Shown piece by piece: positions 34,414 through 37,896 of a DNA stretch of 37,896 bases. The notes beneath the pieces were generated by a model that searched no databases, was not told the origin of the DNA, and worked only from the letters and a program-made list of their open reading frames with translations. Made by a program: the position numbers and the translations under genes. The stretch lies in assembly GCA_025356435.1 (NCBI GenBank), contig JANXSY010000202.1, positions 1-37,896 of the forward strand, given 5' to 3'. Each line of letters begins with the position of its first letter. Position 1 is the stretch's first letter. This DNA comes from Isosphaeraceae bacterium (lineage in GTDB: Bacteria > Planctomycetota > Planctomycetia > Isosphaerales > Isosphaeraceae).

Positions 34414-35496
34414 ATGTTGAAGACGACGAGGGGCTGGATTCTGGGATTTGGATTGGCCGCGGCAACGGCCGTCCCCGCGATGTCGGCCGGGCTCGAGACG
34501 GGGACGCCTGACCTCAAGTCGGCCGGGGCTCTTGCGTTCGGACCTGACGGCATCCTGTTCGTCGGCGACTCGGCGGGCGCGGCCTTGTTCGCGATCGACA
34601 CGGGCGATCGCGGTCCCGCAACCCACGGCACGTTCAAGGTCGAGGCGGTCAACCGCAAGATCGCCGAGGCAATCGGCACCGAGCCCGACCAGATCCTGAT
34701 CAATGACATGGCGATCAACCCCGCGTCGGGCAAGGCCTATCTCTCGGTCTCGCGGGGCAAAGGCCCCGGTGCCGCGCCGGTGATCGTGCGGGTCGACGCC
34801 TCGGGCAAGGTCGAGCCGATCTCGCTGGAAAAGGTGCCGTTCGCCAAGGCCACACTCAATGACGTGCCCGCCCCCGGTGCCCCGCGCGGTGCCCGAGCCG
34901 AGGCCATTACCGACCTCGCCTATGTCGAGGGCCGCGTCTTCATCGCCGGGCTGTCGAACGAGGAGTTCTCATCGCGACTCCTGGCGATCCCCTATCCGTT
35001 CACCAAGACCGACAAGGGCACCAGCGTCGAGATCTACCACGGTGCCCACGGCCGGTTCGAGACCAAGTCGCCGGTGCGCACCTTCGCCGTCTATACGATC
35101 AAGGGCGAGCCGCATCTGCTCGCCGCTTATACCTGCACGCCGCTGGTCAAGCTGCCGGTCGCCGCGCTCAAGCCGGGTGCCCATTACAAGGGGACGACCA
35201 TCGCCGAGCTGGGCAACCGCAACAAGCCGCTCGATATGATCGTCTACAACAAAGACGGCAAAGATTACCTCCTGCTCGCCAACAGCAGCCGAGGGGTGAT
35301 GAAGATCAAGACCGATGGGGTCGACTCCGCCGAGGCGATCACCTCGCCCGTCAAGGACATCAAGGGTCAGCCCTTCGAGACGATCGCCGAACTGAAGGGC
35401 GTCGTCCAGCTCGACACGCTCGACAAAGATCACGCCGTTCTGCTCGTGCAGGGCAACGCCGGGTCGCTGAATATCGAGACGATAGACCTGCCGTGA
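34414..35496 (+). CDS. Secreted propeller-like protein of unknown function
   Basis: This 360-residue protein has a signal peptide (about residues 1-25, ending AMSA). The rest shows repeated beta-hairpin motifs of a propeller type, such as AGALAFGPDGILFVGDSAGA, NPASGKAYLSVSRG, ITDLAYVEGRVFIAGLSNE and YNKDGKDYLLLANSSRG. I recognise no enzyme motif. GAGAGGGAG precedes the ATG at 34414. The stop overlaps the next start (GTGA), so it forms a two-gene operon with the Ig-like protein at 35493, which suggests a shared cell-surface complex. Confidence 0.7.
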   Translation: MLKTTRGWILGFGLAAATAVPAMSAGLETGTPDLKSAGALAFGPDGILFVGDSAGAALFAIDTGDRGPATHGTFKVEAVNRKIAEAIGTEPDQILINDMAINPASGKAYLSVSRGKGPGAAPVIVRVDASGKVEPISLEKVPFAKATLNDVPAPGAPRGARAEAITDLAYVEGRVFIAGLSNEEFSSRLLAIPYPFTKTDKGTSVEIYHGAHGRFETKSPVRTFAVYTIKGEPHLLAAYTCTPLVKLPVAALKPGAHYKGTTIAELGNRNKPLDMIVYNKDGKDYLLLANSSRGVMKIKTDGVDSAEAITSPVKDIKGQPFETIAELKGVVQLDTLDKDHAVLLVQGNAGSLNIETIDLP

Positions 35497-36650
35497 CCCT
35501 CCAACGACTTGCCTTGATTCTGGCCCCCCTCTGCGTCGCCTTCGTCCCGCGCCCGGCCCTTGCCAGCGCGGACGGGGGCCGTCTGACCGTGCGCCAAGAC
35601 GCATCAGGGGTGATCGAGGTCGTCGGCCTTGACGCCAATGTACGTCAGGCCTTCGCCCGACCCGACCGGACTCCCGAGGGATGGGCTGAGATCCTCTCCG
35701 TCCGCGTGGCCCGCGAGATCGGCCAGCCTCAGGCCGCGGCGATCGTCGGTCATCATGAGATCATCGGCGAGACGCTGCGATTCACGCCGAGGTATCCCTT
35801 CCTCGCCGGGACACGCTATCTCGTTCGCTTCGACCCGCGTCGCGTCGATCCCGCTTCGACCACCGCCTCGATCGAGCTGACGTTCACCGTGCCAGCGGGG
35901 CCGGTTGGCAAGCCGACCGATGTCGTCGCGGTCTTCCCGTCTGCGAGCCTCGTCCCCGAGAACCTGCTCAAGCTCTATCTCCACTTCTCTGCGCCGATGA
36001 GTCGGGGCGAGGCCTACCATCGCGTCCGCCTCCTCGATGGCTCGGGGCATGCCGTTGAGCGTCCCTTCCTGGAACTTGGCGAAGAGCTTTGGGACCCCGA
36101 GATGATCCGGCTAACGCTCCTCTTCGATCCCGGGCGGATCAAGCGTGGGCTCAAGCCGCGCGAGGACGAAGGGCCGATCCTCGAAGCTGGCAAGCCATAC
36201 ACCTTGGTGATCGACGCCGACTGGCCCGACGCCTCGAACCGCCCACTCGGTGCCGGGTTCCGCAAGTCGTTTCGCGCGGGACCGCCTGACGAGGCCCAGC
36301 CTGTCGCGACGCTCTGGACCTTCGAAGCCCCGACGGCCGGAACGCGCGGACCGTTGGTCGTTCGATTCCCGGAATCGCTCGACCACGCCATGCTCGGCCG
36401 GGCCATCAGCGTACTCGTGGGAGAGGGCCGGGTCGTCGGTCGCGTCGAGGTTGGCGAACGCGAGCGGTCGTGGCGGTTCGTCCCCGATCGCGTCTGGCCG
36501 GATGGACCGATCCGCCTGCAGGTTGACCCGGAGTTGGAAGACCTCGCGGGCAATAGCCTGGCCCGTCCGTTCGAAGTCGACGAGGTTCGCCGCGATCCGG
36601 GCGGCGTTTCGAAGGGGGACGTCGTCGTCCCCGTGCCCCGTCCGCGATGA
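35493..36650 (+). CDS. Secreted protein with Ig-like (SbsA/CopC-type) domains
   Basis: This 385-residue protein begins at a GTG overlapping the previous stop. It has a signal peptide (about residues 1-25, ending ALASA). The middle and end contain Ig-like segments: ETLRFTPRYPFLAGTRYLVRF, LYLHFSAPMSRGEAYHRV, AGKPYTLVIDADWPDASNRP and QVDPELEDLAGNSL, the last typical of bacterial Ig-like_5 (SbsA) domains, where proteins contrast applied and residual terms. The product is likely extracellular or periplasmic. No catalytic motif is seen. It ends 16 bases from the converging response-regulator gene, with no terminator visible between them. Confidence 0.65.
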   Translation: MTLQRLALILAPLCVAFVPRPALASADGGRLTVRQDASGVIEVVGLDANVRQAFARPDRTPEGWAEILSVRVAREIGQPQAAAIVGHHEIIGETLRFTPRYPFLAGTRYLVRFDPRRVDPASTTASIELTFTVPAGPVGKPTDVVAVFPSASLVPENLLKLYLHFSAPMSRGEAYHRVRLLDGSGHAVERPFLELGEELWDPEMIRLTLLFDPGRIKRGLKPREDEGPILEAGKPYTLVIDADWPDASNRPLGAGFRKSFRAGPPDEAQPVATLWTFEAPTAGTRGPLVVRFPESLDHAMLGRAISVLVGEGRVVGRVEVGERERSWRFVPDRVWPDGPIRLQVDPELEDLAGNSLARPFEVDEVRRDPGGVSKGDVVVPVPRPR

Positions 36651-36666
36651 TCCGCGAGTCGTCGGT

Positions 36667-37062
36667 TCAGATGTCGTCGTCGGGCCTGTCTGTCCCCAGG
36701 ATCTTCTCGGCCGACTTCACGAGCTTCTCGATGGCGAACGGCTTACGGATGTAATCCTTCACCCCGAGCATCTCTGCGTAAGCCCGATGTCGGCTGCCCT
36801 CGTTGCCCGTAATCATGATCGTCGGGATCAGCCCGCCCGCGCGGGTCTTGAGCTTCTCGAGCACGAGGAAGCCCGACTTCTTGGGCATCATCATGTCGAG
36901 GATGATGAGGTCAGGATTCTCACGCTCGGCGACGGTGAGGCCGGCGTTGCCGTCTCGGGCGACGAGAACGCGATAGCCCCGACCGTCGAAGACCGTCCTC
37001 ATCGTTTCGATGATCTCGTTATCGTCGTCGACAAGAAGGATCGTCTTCTGGTGGGCGGACAT
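36667..37062 (-). CDS. Single-domain response regulator
   Basis: This 131-residue protein is only a receiver domain: acidic pair DDD at 12-14, phospho-acceptor D56 in LIILDMMMP, signalling Thr in IMITGN and Lys in IRKPF. It has no output domain and must act through a partner. The ATG at 37062 (MSAHQKT) fits the domain boundary; an in-frame Met at 37128 would add a basic segment without known function. The Shine-Dalgarno AAGGGAG is inside a hairpin formed by GAGGGGC and GCCCCTC arms just before the ATG. Confidence 0.9.
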   Translation of the reverse strand: MSAHQKTILLVDDDNEIIETMRTVFDGRGYRVLVARDGNAGLTVAERENPDLIILDMMMPKKSGFLVLEKLKTRAGGLIPTIMITGNEGSRHRAYAEMLGVKDYIRKPFAIEKLVKSAEKILGTDRPDDDI

Positions 37063-37063
37063 T

Positions 37064-37097
37064 GAGGGGCGACTCCCTTTGGGACGCGAGGCCCCTC
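37064..37097 (-). promoter_or_regulatory. Hairpin enclosing the Shine-Dalgarno of the single-domain response regulator
   Basis: On the reverse strand GAGGGGC and GCCCCTC form a perfect 7-base stem that ends 1 base before the ATG. The 20-base loop contains AAAGGGAG, and an inner TCCC-AAA-GGGA stem can pair the Shine-Dalgarno itself. AGGGA fits the ANGGA core bound by CsrA, and csrA is present in the window. Translational control is plausible but untested. Confidence 0.5.
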
Positions 37098-37418
37098 TGG
37101 CGAGGGTCGGGCGTGAGTGGTTGGACATCTCGGCAGGCGAGAAGCGGAGGGGCCGGGCCGATCTTGGACGATCATAAGCCCGACGTGCGGCCCCGGCAAG
37201 AGCCGATAGGCGATCGAGAGCCGTCTCGCGGCAGGCTGGGGCTCGTGTCTCGTTGAAAGCGTCGGAACGCGGTCCGATGTCGTTCCCCAAAGGCTTACAG
37301 ACTCGATCCCAACACGATTCGCGGGACGACCGTCCTCGATTTCCCGATGGTGTCTGGTGTACGGGCCACGACGGCGGCCCCGCGCCCTTTGAGTGAACAC
37401 CTTGATTCCGAGGCTCCC
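37098..37418. other. Intergenic region without a credible gene
   Basis: This 321-base region lies between the divergent response-regulator gene and the truncated gene at 37419. Short frames occur on both strands, but none has a supported start, a recognisable domain or a plausible codon pattern. A weak GGAAC-...-GTTCC inverted repeat is present near 37264-37286. Confidence 0.4.
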
Positions 37419-37896
37419 ATGTCCGAATGCTCGCAAGCCAAGCTCGACGCCAACCGCCTCAACGCCCAGAAGTCAACCGGCCCGCGCACCGCCGATGGCA
37501 AGGCGATCGCCAGCGCAAACTCCCTGAAGCATGGATTTTGTGCCGCGACCGCTCCCGTTCCGGGCGAAGATCCCCAGATTCTCGTCGATCGCAATGAGGC
37601 GTGGCAGTCCGAATTAAACCCGCATCATAAGGAAGCGCAGGGCTATATCGTCCAGCTCGCCGTTCGCCAGACCGCACGCCTCGACCGGATTCATGTCGCC
37701 TCCGAGGCCCGGATCGCCAAGCGGGTCAGGGACGCGCATAAAGACCGCCACAACCAGCGGTTAGAGGATGTCGAAGCGGCCTATCGCACCCTCCATATTG
37801 ACGCCGATATTGCCGTCCGTCGCCTCCGCCAGACGGTTGAGGGCTGCGACCACCTGATCAAGTTGTGGGAGTCGATGCGCTGCGTCGTCGAGCTTC
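37419..37896 (+). CDS. Truncated planctomycete 'QKSTGPRT' family protein
   Basis: This gene runs off the right edge; 159 codons are visible. It starts MSECSQAKLDANRLNAQKST followed by GPRTADGKAIASANSLKHGF, the N-terminal signature of a family repeated many times in planctomycete genomes (NRANAQKSTGPRT-x-GK...N-x-LKHGL). The rest is helical and rich in Arg, Glu and Ala (RQTARLDRIHVASEARIAKR; LRQTVEGCDHL). Nucleic-acid binding or mobile-element linkage has been suggested for such basic helical proteins, but the role is not known. GAGG lies 5 bases before the ATG. Confidence 0.8.
   Translation, partial: MSECSQAKLDANRLNAQKSTGPRTADGKAIASANSLKHGFCAATAPVPGEDPQILVDRNEAWQSELNPHHKEAQGYIVQLAVRQTARLDRIHVASEARIAKRVRDAHKDRHNQRLEDVEAAYRTLHIDADIAVRRLRQTVEGCDHLIKLWESMRCVVEL

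Noticed and set aside
1..37896. CRISPR array, prophage or integrase-att structure
   Set aside because: No evenly spaced repeats with variable spacers, no cas, phage structural or integrase genes, and no tRNA-linked direct repeats were seen.

Overview
This 37.9 kb window is GC-rich bacterial chromosome, most likely from a planctomycete close to the Isosphaeraceae. That placement is inferred from gene content: a secreted CxxCH heme protein of the Pirellula/Verrucomicrobium type, a Tat-exported DUF1501 protein, a DUF1080 (3-keto-disaccharide hydrolase) domain, squalene-cyclase-like toroid proteins, a PEP-CTERM protein and a 'QKSTGPRT' family protein. No 16S rRNA or tRNA gene was seen.

Layout. 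1-8 kb: the tail of a probable HAD hydrolase, a lactate-racemase-type LarA, a 1001-residue secreted heme/HEAT protein, a strong bidirectional terminator, then a reverse-strand pair (TPM-GlcG/HbpS fusion and toroid-DUF1080-hydrolase fusion). 8-18.5 kb: a reverse-strand potassium island. In transcription order it is a sigma54 activator, a sigma54-type promoter, a HAMP/PAS histidine kinase, a receiver-TPR response regulator, a 26-residue membrane peptide, kdpF, kdpA, kdpB, kdpC and a kinase-less kdpD. 18.6-20.1 kb: a DUF427 gene with a 22-bp-period direct repeat upstream, a decayed receiver gene interrupted by an STAS fragment, and csrA. 20.3-29.3 kb: housekeeping and membrane genes (YfhO-like membrane protein overlapping argC, a DUF255 thioredoxin-like protein fused to a DsbD-alpha-like domain, an ISAs1-type transposase remnant, truB, hflX). 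29.3-37.9 kb: secreted planctomycete proteins (toroid with CxxCH, DUF1501, PD40 propeller, PEP-CTERM, a propeller-like plus Ig-like pair), a broken two-gene toxin-antitoxin-like module behind an intact promoter, a single-domain response regulator, and a truncated gene at the right edge.

The most interesting system is the potassium island. The KdpD protein keeps its ATP-binding sensor and USP-like domains but has lost the membrane and kinase parts. A separate HAMP/PAS kinase overlaps a response regulator that has no DNA-binding domain. The only DNA-binding regulator in the island is an NtrC-type protein with an intact GAFTGA motif, and a well-spaced GG-N10-GC sigma54 element lies between it and the kinase gene. 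This predicts sigma54 control of high-affinity potassium uptake in place of the classical KdpD-KdpE pair. It is inference from sequence and gene order, not demonstrated regulation.
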